Assembly: GCF_014695585.1 (NCBI RefSeq)
Contig: NZ_JACJON010000067.1
Coordinates: forward strand, 62,001-126,000
From: Microcoleus sp. FACHB-831
GTDB lineage: Bacteria; Cyanobacteriota; Cyanobacteriia; Cyanobacteriales; FACHB-T130
Reading direction: 5' to 3'
DNA length: 64,000 bases
Shown: positions 43,100 through 52,117 of the stretch, piece after piece
How positions within the stretch are numbered: the stretch's first letter is position 1
Layout: each line of letters starts with the position of its first letter
The notes under the pieces: model-generated
Told to the model about the DNA's origin: nothing
Databases searched by the model: none
The model's input: the letters and a program-made list of their open reading frames with translations, nothing else
Made by a program: the position numbers and the translations under genes

Positions 43100-45916
43100 C
43101 TAAATCATTTGCCGAATCGGAATTTCAATTACAAACTGCGCTCCTCCACCTGGCGCTGATATACACTCCAACCGACCGCCGTGTTTTTCCACCACAATTT
43201 GATAGCTAATCGCCAAACCCAGCCCAGTTCCTTTGCCTATCGGTTTGGTAGTAAAGAAGGGATTAAATAACTGTTGCCTTACTTCCTCTATCATCCCTTT
43301 GCCGTTATCTATAATTTTTATAACTACGCGATTTTTGTCTATTGCTTCAGTACAAATCCAAATCTTACTGGGATTTTTCTTAATTTCTTCTAACGAACGT
43401 TGATGGTTGTACTCATCTAAAGCATCAATGGCATTAGCCACCAGGTTCATAAACACCTGATTCAACTGTCCCGCATAGCACTCAACTTTGGGTAAGTTAC
43501 CGTATTCTTTAATCACCTGAATGTTGGGATGATCTGTTTTAGCTTTCAAGCGATTATGCAAAATCATCAGCGTACTATCAATCCCCTCGTGTATGTTAAC
43601 TTCCTTCATTTCCGCTTCGTCAATCCGCGAGAAGTTACGCAACGAGAGGACAATTTCGCGGATGCGGTCTGCTCCTACCCTCATTGAAGAGAGCAAATTA
43701 GGAAAATCTTTTATAAGAAAATCCAGGTCAATTGCTTCCATTTTCGATTGAATTTCTGCTGTGCCAGTAGGGTAATGTTGCTGATATAGTTCCACTAATC
43801 CAAGTAAATCTTGGCTGTATTCCCTGACATGAGTGAGATTTCCATATATAAAGTTAACCGGGTTATTAATTTCGTGGGCAATCCCTGCAACAAGTTGTCC
43901 TAAACTAGACATTTTTTCACTCTGAATTAGTTGTGATTGAGTGCGTTGCAGTTCTTGCAGAGTATGTTGTAGTTCCTGGTTTTTTTCTTTCAATTGAGCT
44001 TCTTTCTCGCGGCGGGCTTCCTCCGCTTGTTTGCGAGCCGTGATATCTAGAACTGTGACACCAATAGCCATCGGTTGGCCGTTTGTTCCAGGTATGGGAA
44101 ATTGAGAAGTTATCCAGTGAAGTACCGTGCCCGGTTGGCTAGGTAATTCACCGCACGCCTCGATATTTAAAGCCGCTTCGCCTGTCGTCAATACCTGGCG
44201 TAACGACTGTTCAATAACTTGTGCAGCATCGGGCAAAATTTCACTAATAGATCTTCCCAAATGTTGTTCGACAGCAACACCATTAATCTGTGCCAGTGCT
44301 TCGTTGACTTGCAAGTATCGCATCTGGTCGTCCAAAATTGCAATTCCCACAGGTGCAACAGTCACAAATGAGTTTAAAAGCTGCTCCCGCCGCGCTACTT
44401 CTCTTTCTAATGCCTTGCGATCGCTTATGTTCCGCCCAATGCCAATCAACCCTATGGTATTTCCTTGCAGATCGCGCCAAGGACTTTTCGTGACCAGATT
44501 CGTTGTAACTGTGCCCATCGACGGTATTATTTCCTCGATAGTCTCAGCTTCACCAGTCCTCATAATTCTCTTGTCGGTTTCGGTCAGGATAATCGCGATC
44601 TCAGGAGGCAAAAAGTCGGCATCTTTTTTTCCGATAAGTTCTTCTACTGCATATCCTAAGACGTTGGCGCACGCTGAGTTAACCATCACTAGCTTTCCCT
44701 GAAGATCCTTCACAAAAATGGCATCTGGCGTGCTTTCAAGAACCGCGTTCAAAAGGTTATAGCTTGTTTGTAGTGCTTCTTCTATTTGTATACGCTCAGT
44801 AATTCGCTGGTGCAATTCTTTGTTAACTTGCTTCAGCTCAATAGTACGCTCTTCTACTCTATTTTCTAAATCTTGGTTAGCCTGTTTAAGCCCTTTTTCT
44901 GCACGCTGCCGCTGAATATCTATGGCACCAAGTTTGTTAGCGTTCCACCAAGTTAGAATCGCAAAAATGATAACGTTGAAAACTGCCAGGAGGGACATTC
45001 CCACCTCAGTATCATAAGTATTAGAGCGGTAGCCTCCTACGATAAACCACCCTAATATAGGCGGAATAGCGATCGCGCCAGGAAATAAACGCCGAGCCAA
45101 AACCCCGCCTGCATTATCCTTGATTACTACAGACATTAAGCCTTGGTTTGGACTGGCAAATAACATTCCCAAACACAGTAGCAAAAAGCACCCTGCTGTA
45201 TGCAGCGCCATGCGCGTATAAGGGCCAATGCCATAAAAAGATTCAATGCCATAAGCGTAACCAAGCAAACCTACTAAAGCAATTAAAAATGCTACAACAG
45301 TTAGGCTCTGGGCGATAATATAGTTTTTGCGATCGCGCCTATTTAGCAGCACTCCAGCACAGCCTAGCAATACGAAGGTTACAGCGGTATTGGGAGCCAT
45401 CCGGTTGGGAGCAAACGTCCCAACTGCGGTTATTGATTCCTCGAATAAAAGTTGATCGATCCCCAAATTCCAGCCAAAGCAATATTGACTTAATGTGAGC
45501 AGACCAATTAGCAGAACAATACTGGCGAAAACTTCAGCCAGACTAAAATTAAAAGCTAAATGTAAAAATAAGGGATTTTTTATTTTGCCTTTTGCCTGCT
45601 CAATATCTGAGCGAGCAATGTTATACCTATTTTTGCGGCTGTTTTTACTTTTACCTTCTTTATGCCACAACCACAAAGATAAGCCACTCATAATGAACGC
45701 TAAACTTGTGTTTGTTTTCATGCTCACCAGTCCAGGGAAGATGCTTTTAAGGGTGGGAATGTCGAGCATCCACCCCAGCAAAACCACGCAGCCAATTCCA
45801 GTTACCGCAATACTGGCTTTTCTAGAAAAAGAATGTAAAGACTTTATTAATTCTGTCTCTACATTCCTAAAAGTTGCAGTTGAATAAATTTGGGCTAGTT
45901 GATAATAATTTTCCAC
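43100..45916 (-). CDS. Membrane PAS sensor histidine kinase
   Basis: A 938-residue kinase. Residues ~30-330 are membrane-embedded with about eight hydrophobic helices. A coiled linker follows, then two PAS/PAC domains (about 380-500 and 510-630; LNAVLESTPDAIFVKD, NSFVTVAPVGIAILDD). Another coil precedes HisKA with SLGQLVAGIAHEINNPVNFI (His681), then a HATPase domain (NLVANAIDAL, DNGKGM, GKGTGLGLAIS). The H-box type is common in cyanobacterial kinases with no cognate regulator nearby. The start is GTG, with AAGGTT upstream. It is followed 11 bp later by the DUF815 gene, so it may be co-transcribed with that gene. The signal is unknown. Confidence 0.92.
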   Translation of the reverse strand: MENYYQLAQIYSTATFRNVETELIKSLHSFSRKASIAVTGIGCVVLLGWMLDIPTLKSIFPGLVSMKTNTSLAFIMSGLSLWLWHKEGKSKNSRKNRYNIARSDIEQAKGKIKNPLFLHLAFNFSLAEVFASIVLLIGLLTLSQYCFGWNLGIDQLLFEESITAVGTFAPNRMAPNTAVTFVLLGCAGVLLNRRDRKNYIIAQSLTVVAFLIALVGLLGYAYGIESFYGIGPYTRMALHTAGCFLLLCLGMLFASPNQGLMSVVIKDNAGGVLARRLFPGAIAIPPILGWFIVGGYRSNTYDTEVGMSLLAVFNVIIFAILTWWNANKLGAIDIQRQRAEKGLKQANQDLENRVEERTIELKQVNKELHQRITERIQIEEALQTSYNLLNAVLESTPDAIFVKDLQGKLVMVNSACANVLGYAVEELIGKKDADFLPPEIAIILTETDKRIMRTGEAETIEEIIPSMGTVTTNLVTKSPWRDLQGNTIGLIGIGRNISDRKALEREVARREQLLNSFVTVAPVGIAILDDQMRYLQVNEALAQINGVAVEQHLGRSISEILPDAAQVIEQSLRQVLTTGEAALNIEACGELPSQPGTVLHWITSQFPIPGTNGQPMAIGVTVLDITARKQAEEARREKEAQLKEKNQELQHTLQELQRTQSQLIQSEKMSSLGQLVAGIAHEINNPVNFIYGNLTHVREYSQDLLGLVELYQQHYPTGTAEIQSKMEAIDLDFLIKDFPNLLSSMRVGADRIREIVLSLRNFSRIDEAEMKEVNIHEGIDSTLMILHNRLKAKTDHPNIQVIKEYGNLPKVECYAGQLNQVFMNLVANAIDALDEYNHQRSLEEIKKNPSKIWICTEAIDKNRVVIKIIDNGKGMIEEVRQQLFNPFFTTKPIGKGTGLGLAISYQIVVEKHGGRLECISAPGGGAQFVIEIPIRQMI

Positions 45917-46364
45917 TTTCTAACCTTAAAAGATGTTGCGAAGTTTACTTAGTCAAAAAATACTTTGAGCGAGTAGAGCTATTAGAGCTTTTTCTTCTCG
46001 CCCACATTGAAGCTGAGTAAATATAATTATTTAATTTATTGTGCTATTGATAACTAACATTCATTTTTGTTCCATCCGTAGTTAGGCAAAAATAGATCTA
46101 AAAGCCTTTAATACCAAAATTTATATAAATCATTAAGTGTTGTATTACTGTATACATAGTTACTTAATGTCTTTGCAGCATCAGTATAAATTATTACAAA
46201 TAGACCAATGCAATAAATACCTGAAGTATCCTCAAAGTCTTGGTGTTTACCAGCCTGCGTGCAATATACCCCTTCCTTGTTCGCCGTTAGGAGTCTGAGA
46301 AACACTCGCACCCGATTTCCATCCCAGCTATATATTTAGTATTCCCAGTCAAGGCAGGTGAAAT
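45917..46364. other. A/T-rich intergenic region, no gene seen
   Basis: This 448-bp region lies between two divergent genes. It is A/T-rich and stop-dense, with only a 67-codon minus-strand frame (46108-46311) that lacks a family or a ribosome-binding site. It probably carries the promoters of both flanking genes. Confidence 0.5.
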
Positions 46365-47831
46365 TTGGCAGTTGAATACGATTTAGTAATAATTGGTGGT
46401 GGTTCTGCTGGTCTAGTCGTTGCTAGCGCAGCGGCTCAGCTTAAAGCAAAAGTCGCCCTTATAGAACGCGATCGCCTCGGAGGTGACTGTCTCTGGTATG
46501 GATGCGTCCCTAGCAAATCTCTTATCCATGCCTCGCGAATCGCTTACGCGGTAGAAGAGTTATTGAATCTTAGCATCGATCGCACCACCCCTAAGATAGA
46601 TTTTGCAAAAGTCACCAATTACGTCCAGCGCGTAATATCCACAATTCAGCCCAACGACTCCCCAGAACGATTTGAATCATTGGGCGTAGAGGTTATATTT
46701 GGCACAGGCAATTTCTTAGACCGCAAAACATTCGCAGTCAACAACCGCCACCTCAAAGCACGCGCCTTCGTCATTGCCACAGGTTCTAGAGCAGCAATTC
46801 CTCCCATCCCAGGATTGGCAGAAGCAGGTTATCTCACCAACGAACAAGTATTTTCCTTAACCGAGCAACCTGAATCTCTCGCCGTAATTGGTGGGGGGCC
46901 GATTGGCTGCGAGCTGGGGCAAGCATTTTCGCGGCTGGGGTCTAAAGTTACGATCGTTGCCAGTAGCGATCGCCTCTTACCCAAAGAAGACCCCGAAGCC
47001 GCTCAAGTAGTCCAAAAGCAATTTGAATCAGAAGGCATCCGCGTTCTCACAAAAACACGAGCCGAGCGAGTTGAATTAGCCAATAAGAAGAAATTTTTGT
47101 GGGCTGGTGGCGAGAAAATTGAGGTTGATGAAATCCTTATCGCTGCTGGGCGTCAACCCAACGTCGAATCCCTGAATTTAGATGCCGCTGGCGTACAGAC
47201 ACATCAAAAGGCCGAATCTGGTTATGGCGCATCTTCTCAGGGTAAAACAGGGATTCGCGTCAACGCTAAACTCCAGACAACCAATCCCCGCATCTACGCC
47301 TGTGGCGATGTCATCGGTGGCTACCAATTCACCCACGTCGCCAGCTATGAAGCCAGCGTAGTAATTAGAAATGCCCTGTTCTTTCCCTTGAGCAAAGCTA
47401 ACTATCGGGTGATTCCTTGGGCGACATTCACCGATCCAGAGTTAGCGCGTGTTGGTTTAACCGAACAGCAAGCTAGAGAGCAATACGGCGATGATGTTTA
47501 CATTTTGAAGCAGGATTTTGCTGATGTTGACCGCGCCCAAGCAGAAGCAGCAACCGCTGGATTTGCCAAAATAATCGTGCGGGGCAATGGTGAAATTTTG
47601 GGCGCTCATTTGGTTGGAGCGAGTGCGGGTGAGTTAATTCACGAAATTGTTTTGGCGATGTCCAATGGTCTAAAAGTTTCTGCTCTAAGCGGTATCATTC
47701 ACATTTACCCGACTCTGGCAGAAGTCAACAGCAAAGCAGCGTTACAACTAACTAAGCAAAAATATGCTAAAAATCAGCTACTTCAGACAACGCTGGAGAA
47801 GTTCTTCCGTTTCAGAAGGTCGCTGGGTTAG
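46365..47831 (+). CDS. FAD/NAD(P)-dependent disulfide oxidoreductase (mercuric-reductase-like, no mercury motifs)
   Basis: A 488-residue flavoprotein. Residues 8-16 are the Rossmann IIGGGSAG. The redox pair is GGDCLWYGCVPSKS (Cys42, Cys47). IGGGPIGCELGQAFSRLG is the NAD(P) fold, YACGDVIGGYQFTH the FAD end, and HIYPTLAE the C-terminal catalytic His/Glu. It resembles dihydrolipoamide dehydrogenase and MerA, but lacks the N-terminal metal-binding domain and C-terminal Cys pair of MerA, so mercury reduction is unlikely. TTG start, preceded by AGGCAGGTG. Its stop overlaps a possible GTG of the next gene, so the two form an operon. Confidence 0.9.
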   Translation: MAVEYDLVIIGGGSAGLVVASAAAQLKAKVALIERDRLGGDCLWYGCVPSKSLIHASRIAYAVEELLNLSIDRTTPKIDFAKVTNYVQRVISTIQPNDSPERFESLGVEVIFGTGNFLDRKTFAVNNRHLKARAFVIATGSRAAIPPIPGLAEAGYLTNEQVFSLTEQPESLAVIGGGPIGCELGQAFSRLGSKVTIVASSDRLLPKEDPEAAQVVQKQFESEGIRVLTKTRAERVELANKKKFLWAGGEKIEVDEILIAAGRQPNVESLNLDAAGVQTHQKAESGYGASSQGKTGIRVNAKLQTTNPRIYACGDVIGGYQFTHVASYEASVVIRNALFFPLSKANYRVIPWATFTDPELARVGLTEQQAREQYGDDVYILKQDFADVDRAQAEAATAGFAKIIVRGNGEILGAHLVGASAGELIHEIVLAMSNGLKVSALSGIIHIYPTLAEVNSKAALQLTKQKYAKNQLLQTTLEKFFRFRRSLG

Positions 47832-47878
47832 TGTTTGTTAAGCTGGTATTTCTGATATGGGCAATAGAGGTCAGCTTC

Positions 47879-48718
47879 ATGCAGTGGATATTATCTGGGC
47901 CATTGAGTGTAGACAATTTGACGGTTGCGATCGCTAATCTACCGACCGAGTTACAAGGCACAAAGCTAGTACAGATATCGGACTTCCACTACGACGGTCT
48001 GCGGCTATCTGAAAAAATGCTAGCTGCCGCGATCGCCGCCAGCAATCAAGCCGAACCCGATTTAGTCTTCTTAACTGGTGACTTTGTAACCGACGACCCA
48101 AGTCCGATTCACGACCTGGTATTGCGGCTCAAAAACCTGCAAAGTCGCCTCGGTATCTACGCCGTACTCGGCAACCACGATAATTTTTACCCGGCGGGAG
48201 CAGCCGAAATTACCTCAGCTTTGACTAGCATTGGCATTCGCCTCCTGTCTAATGAAATCGCTTATCCCCTTGGTTCGGCATTACCCCTCGTAGGGCTGGC
48301 TGATTATTGGTCGCGTGATTTCAACCCCTATCCAGTAATGGATAGCTTGGATGCCGCAACACCCCGCATCGTTTTATCTCATAATCCAGATACGGCAGAA
48401 GTTTTGCAGCAATGGCGAGTAGATTTACAACTATCAGGCCATACTCACGGTGGTCAAATTTTGATTCCAGGGTTGCCACCCGCACCCCTTTTGCTTGCAA
48501 GGGTGCGGCGGCTTATTCCCAAGCCATTGCGCCGTTGGATACCTTTTATGAAGGAAAATCATGACGTGGTTAAGCATTGGGAATGGGTTAAGGGATTCCA
48601 TCAGGTAGGCACAAACAAGCTGTATATTAATCGAGGCTTGGGAACCTACCCCCCTGGACGCTTATTTTGTCCGCCCGAAGTCACTGTAATTACTTTGGTA
48701 ATGGGGAATAGGGAATAA
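47879..48718 (+). CDS. Metallophosphoesterase (YkuE-type)
   Basis: A 279-residue calcineurin-like phosphoesterase with di-metal motifs QISDFHYDG, LTGDFVTD, GNHDNF, LSHNPDT and SGHTHGGQI. Members act on lipid A, UDP-diacylglucosamine or phosphorylated small molecules; here the substrate is unknown. The start at ATG 47879 is preceded by AGAGGTC; an in-frame GTG at 47831 overlaps the upstream stop and would add 16 hydrophobic residues, giving a possible membrane anchor. The 3' end is made partly of repeat sequence (the last codons lie in the G-rich repeat). It is the second gene of a two-gene operon with the disulfide oxidoreductase. Confidence 0.9.
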   Translation: MQWILSGPLSVDNLTVAIANLPTELQGTKLVQISDFHYDGLRLSEKMLAAAIAASNQAEPDLVFLTGDFVTDDPSPIHDLVLRLKNLQSRLGIYAVLGNHDNFYPAGAAEITSALTSIGIRLLSNEIAYPLGSALPLVGLADYWSRDFNPYPVMDSLDAATPRIVLSHNPDTAEVLQQWRVDLQLSGHTHGGQILIPGLPPAPLLLARVRRLIPKPLRRWIPFMKENHDVVKHWEWVKGFHQVGTNKLYINRGLGTYPPGRLFCPPEVTVITLVMGNRE

Positions 48719-48820
48719 GGGATAGGGGGATAGGGAATGGGGAATAAGAAAAAATACTAATGCCCAGTGCCCAATGTCCGATGCCCAATTACCCATTAGC
48801 CATTATCCATTACCCCTTAC
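48699..48820. repeat. G-rich short tandem repeats with partly complementary C-rich copies
   Basis: Short units like GGGGAATAGGGAATA on the left (48699-48750) face units like CCCAATTACCCATTAGCCA on the right (48763-48820). The two halves can pair imperfectly to form a long hairpin. It bridges the metallophosphoesterase and hisC genes and even encodes the last codons of the former. Confidence 0.75.
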
Positions 48821-48827
48821 CACAGTC

Positions 48828-49985
48828 ATGCTTTCTTTCATCAGGTCAGATATCGCCCAACTTACCGCTTATACACCCCATCCGGGTGGGGCTTCAGGGA
48901 GTCCCGCCTTGTCTTCAATTGCTATGGATCGGCTGGATACTAATGAGTGTCCCTATGATTTGCCTAGCGAGTTAAAAGAAAAGCTGGCTTGGACTTATCA
49001 GCAGCTAATTGAGGCTAATCGATATCCTGATGGAGGACATGAAGCGATTAGGGAAGCGATCGCGGAATATGTCAATGAATCCCTGGATAAGCCACTTACC
49101 GCAGCAAACATCTCCGTCGGGAATGGTTCGGATGAACTAATTCGCTCTTTACTGATTGCTACGTGTTTGGGTGGGGAAGGTTCAATTCTCGTTGCCAATC
49201 CCACCTTTTCTATGTACGGGATTTTGGCTAAAACATTGGGAATTCCAGTTGTCAGCGTTGGTCGTTCTGAAGCTAATTTTGAAATAGACTTGGCCGCTGC
49301 TCAAGCTGCTATTGAGCAAAGCCAGAATCCGCCAATCCGGGTGGTGTTTGTTGTTCACCCCAATTCTCCAACGGCTAACGCCTTAACCGCTAAAGAGTTG
49401 GAATGGTTGCGGAGTTTGCCTCAAGAAATTCTGGTTGTCATAGATGAGGCTTATTTTGAATTTAGCCAAACAAGCGTTGCTGGGGAATTAGCGCAGCATC
49501 CTAACTGGGTGGTGCTGAGGACGTTTTCCAAGGCATTTCGGTTGGCGGCGCATCGAGTGGGATATGCGATCGCGCACCCAGAACTAATTGCTGCTTTAGA
49601 AAAAATCCGCCTTCCGTATAATTTGCCCAGCTTCACTCAAGCTGCGGCTCAATTAGCATTAACTCACCGCAAGCAGTTGCTAGCAGTTATTCCCGAAATT
49701 AGGGCTAACCGCGATAAATTAATTCAAGCTTTATCCGGACATCCAGCTTTACAAGTTTGGCCTAGCGACGCCAACTTTATTTATTTGCGGCTGGTAGAGC
49801 CTTTCAAAGATGACGCGCTTACCCACTTAGCCCAGAACTTGAAAGCTCAGGGAACCCTAGTGCGCCATATTGCCGGGGGTTTGCGAATTACCGTTGGCAG
49901 TGTTGAAGAAAATGCGCGATCGCTCTCACGACTCCAAACACTTCTAGAAGCTAGCCCCTCTGCGTCCCCAATTCCTCTTTCCTAG
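48828..49985 (+). CDS. hisC: Histidinol-phosphate aminotransferase
   Basis: A 385-residue fold-type I aminotransferase for histidine synthesis. It shows TAYTPHPGG, the phosphate loop [23 protein letters not shown], the NPNSPTAN-like [21 protein letters not shown], the PLP lysine in [17 protein letters not shown] and the C-terminal [13 protein letters not shown]. The ATG at 48828 is chosen because the upstream frame runs through repeat DNA. No other his genes are near, as is usual for cyanobacteria. Other substrates (aromatic amino acids) are possible, but the motifs fit HisC. Confidence 0.94.
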   Translation: MLSFIRSDIAQLTAYTPHPGGASGSPALSSIAMDRLDTNECPYDLPSELKEKLAWTYQQLIEANRYPDGGHEAIREAIAEYVNESLDKPLTAANISVGNGSDELIRSLLIATCLGGEGSILVANPTFSMYGILAKTLGIPVVSVGRSEANFEIDLAAAQAAIEQSQNPPIRVVFVVHPNSPTANALTAKELEWLRSLPQEILVVIDEAYFEFSQTSVAGELAQHPNWVVLRTFSKAFRLAAHRVGYAIAHPELIAALEKIRLPYNLPSFTQAAAQLALTHRKQLLAVIPEIRANRDKLIQALSGHPALQVWPSDANFIYLRLVEPFKDDALTHLAQNLKAQGTLVRHIAGGLRITVGSVEENARSLSRLQTLLEASPSASPIPLS

Positions 49986-49992
49986 TCTGAGG

Positions 49993-50604
49993 CTAATCCT
50001 TTTCGGTGTAGCGAGCTATTCGGATTGTTTCTGGGAAAACGCCCACTAAAAGCGCAAAGGCTTCGTCTGGCAACTGGGCAACAGTCTTTGCGCCAAAGAA
50101 CTGCTCAAATTGTTCAATAATCTTCTGCGCTCGTTGCAGCGGCGCAGGGTTATCCGTAATTTGTTTAGTCAGTTTAATCCACTGTCGCCGAGTCAAATAA
50201 GCCCGCTGCCGATCGTTGGTAGATTCAGGACTAACCAACGAAAAATCTCCCACAGGCAGCGCTCGCTGACAATCTTTATCAAACAAACCTCCTACAGCCG
50301 CTCCTGGCCCTGCAAACTCCGCGTGGTAGCGCTTATAGAGAATCAAGCCATTTCTTTTACGACTATTGACGATTAACAACTGTTGACTTTGCAGCTGCGC
50401 GAGTATTTTACACGTCGTTGATTCCTCCATCCCTTTCTGGCCGCGTTGGTTCAGGCTTTCTATTTTCAGGCTGCTATAGCCGTGCGTGTAGGCGACACAG
50501 TTGCGGCTGACCGATGGCTGGTCGTGAGTCCATGTATTGGCACACTCCTTGGCATCCGCTTCGGCAATAGCCGTCTGGTAGAACTGTCTATTGTCACTAT
50601 CCAT
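49993..50604 (-). CDS. Conserved cyanobacterial protein of unknown function
   Basis: A 203-residue soluble protein. A central segment (KILAQLQSQQLLIVNSRKRN) and C-terminal helical part (QRAQKIIEQFEQFFGAKTVA, LPDEAFALLVGVFPETIRIA) are regular; ALLVGVFPET may be a helix-turn element. No known motif recognised. Start taken at the ATG (50604); an in-frame GTG lies 30 bases upstream. The gene is convergent with hisC, the two stops being 7 bp apart. Coding evidence is the length, composition and the neat junction with hisC. Confidence 0.65.
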   Translation of the reverse strand: MDSDNRQFYQTAIAEADAKECANTWTHDQPSVSRNCVAYTHGYSSLKIESLNQRGQKGMEESTTCKILAQLQSQQLLIVNSRKRNGLILYKRYHAEFAGPGAAVGGLFDKDCQRALPVGDFSLVSPESTNDRQRAYLTRRQWIKLTKQITDNPAPLQRAQKIIEQFEQFFGAKTVAQLPDEAFALLVGVFPETIRIARYTEKD

Positions 50605-50634
50605 CTCAATTTTTATAAAAAGGCGCGGTGACAC

Positions 50635-51490
50635 CCATACACAACCCTAGCCTTCAAGAAGACCAACAGCGGATCGGGATAAAGCGTCCGCAAGGTTTGT
50701 TGATAAGCTATTCCAACAAGGCAGATGCTTATGCACCCCCCCTAGCGTCTTCAACAGAGAGTACCAGCCCCGAGTTAGGCTGTAGGGGCAGGTAATGGAG
50801 GAGCTGACAGCTTTTGGTGTGCTACTTTCTCCCGCCGCCCGACCAGCAAGATTGATAATTTTTACTAATCGAGCCAATCCGCCTGCTACAACTCTTGCCC
50901 AAGATTTTTTTAACAATTGCCTTTGGGGTAGTAGCACAACCAGCCAGCCCAAGGATTTTGCACTTGCCAAACTAAAGGTAAAGCACCATTTCCAATAGGC
51001 CAATCTTAGGTTTGGTAAGGCATCCCAACCCACAACACCCAAGGAAACAAGGGGGTCAGAAGTTTGGGGAGAGGAGAGCCTCTGATTGGGTGTAGGTAAC
51101 TGCATTAGTTGTAATTCGCCTCGTTGAACCAATAATCCTATCCCTTACAGGGAATTGGGAGTATCAACTAATTACCCTTTTAAACAATCGATATCAGTAT
51201 AAGCCCCCGATCGGTAATCTCGTAGTTACATTTTATGGCATACTGCGGTCTCTTCACTAATTACTACCCTCAGTAGACCCTAAATTAGAGATTTCCAGGC
51301 CATTTTTAAAGTATCGCTAAAGAATACAGCCAGTTTTTTAAAGTAAATGTGAAGATAGACTCAGAAACACAATTAATCACTAACCCAAATTTAATGGCTG
51401 AAAAGCTTTTTTATTGATAATATTACATATTTTTTATCCTCAATTTTACCAATCTGTCAAGTACAGCTTTGTTTATGGGGGACATATCTT
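50635..51490. other. Gene-poor region, no supported gene
   Basis: About 850 bp between two minus-strand genes. A 161-codon frame (50647-51132, minus) has odd composition and no family, so I do not call it. The right half (51140-51490) is A/T-rich and stop-dense. No hairpin with a T-tract was found. Confidence 0.5.
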
Positions 51491-52117
51491 CTAGACGGTA
51501 GAGCCAGGAGTCAAGTATTTCCGCAAAAATAATCGTCGGGGCTGTCCCAAGACACAGGAACCAAAGCTGCGATCGACTTGATGCAGTTGATAACCAGTCT
51601 TGAGATATAGTTGTCGTGCCTGATGATTGTTTTCCAAAACGTGAAGGTATAGGTCGCCAAACCCCCACTCAATAGCTGTTTGTTCGCAGCTATGAAGTAG
51701 TTGCATAGCCACTCCTTGCCGTCTAAAGGATCGCCGCACCGCCAAGTTGGAGATATAGGGATATTCTCGTACCTTCGGTTGCCAGTAAGATGGAGAGCGC
51801 AGCGCCATTTCTACAGTGCCTGCTATGTATTCACTCGCTCCGGCTTCGCTAGAAGACGCAGCAACGGCCACTAAACATATGGTATGAGGAGAAATTGAGC
51901 GGAGACGGCTGCGTAAATCCTCGTAAATTCCCAGTCTTAGCAAGGGATAAGCCCAGCGTAGGATTCCATTTTGAGGATGGAAGCTATCAGCTAGTATCTG
52001 TGCTAGGCTGCTTAGATCTCTTTGGCTGGCTGCACGGATAATCAAGTGGGACACACGCTCTGGCTGTGCGGTTGGGTCGGGCGTGAGGTGAGTTAGGTTA
52101 GGAAAGCCGAAGTTCAC
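51491..52117 (-). CDS. GNAT family N-acetyltransferase
   Basis: A 208-residue acetyl-CoA-dependent acetyltransferase. The GNAT fold is seen in LIIRAASQRDLSSLAQILAD, the core strand YISNLAVRRSFRRQGVAMQLL (motif A, R-R-Q-G-V-A in the Q/RxxGxG/A position), DLYLHVLENNHQARQLYLKTGYQ and the C-terminal LFLRKYL. The N-terminal 25 residues and the loop VAASSSEAGAS are extra. The substrate (protein N-terminus, amino acid, antibiotic) cannot be told. Minus strand; a long gene-free region lies upstream. Confidence 0.9.
   Translation of the reverse strand: MNFGFPNLTHLTPDPTAQPERVSHLIIRAASQRDLSSLAQILADSFHPQNGILRWAYPLLRLGIYEDLRSRLRSISPHTICLVAVAASSSEAGASEYIAGTVEMALRSPSYWQPKVREYPYISNLAVRRSFRRQGVAMQLLHSCEQTAIEWGFGDLYLHVLENNHQARQLYLKTGYQLHQVDRSFGSCVLGQPRRLFLRKYLTPGSTV

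Noticed and set aside
46108-46311. 67-codon minus-strand frame in the gap before the disulfide oxidoreductase
   Set aside because: A/T-rich, no ribosome-binding site, no recognisable fold; it reads as random open sequence.
46365-47831. Naming the disulfide oxidoreductase merA
   Set aside because: It lacks the N-terminal heavy-metal domain and C-terminal Cys pair; no merR, merT or merP is near.
50647-51132. 161-codon minus-strand frame
   Set aside because: The composition (many Trp, Leu, Ser in non-protein-like runs) and lack of any motif make it unlikely to be a gene; it might be a remnant.
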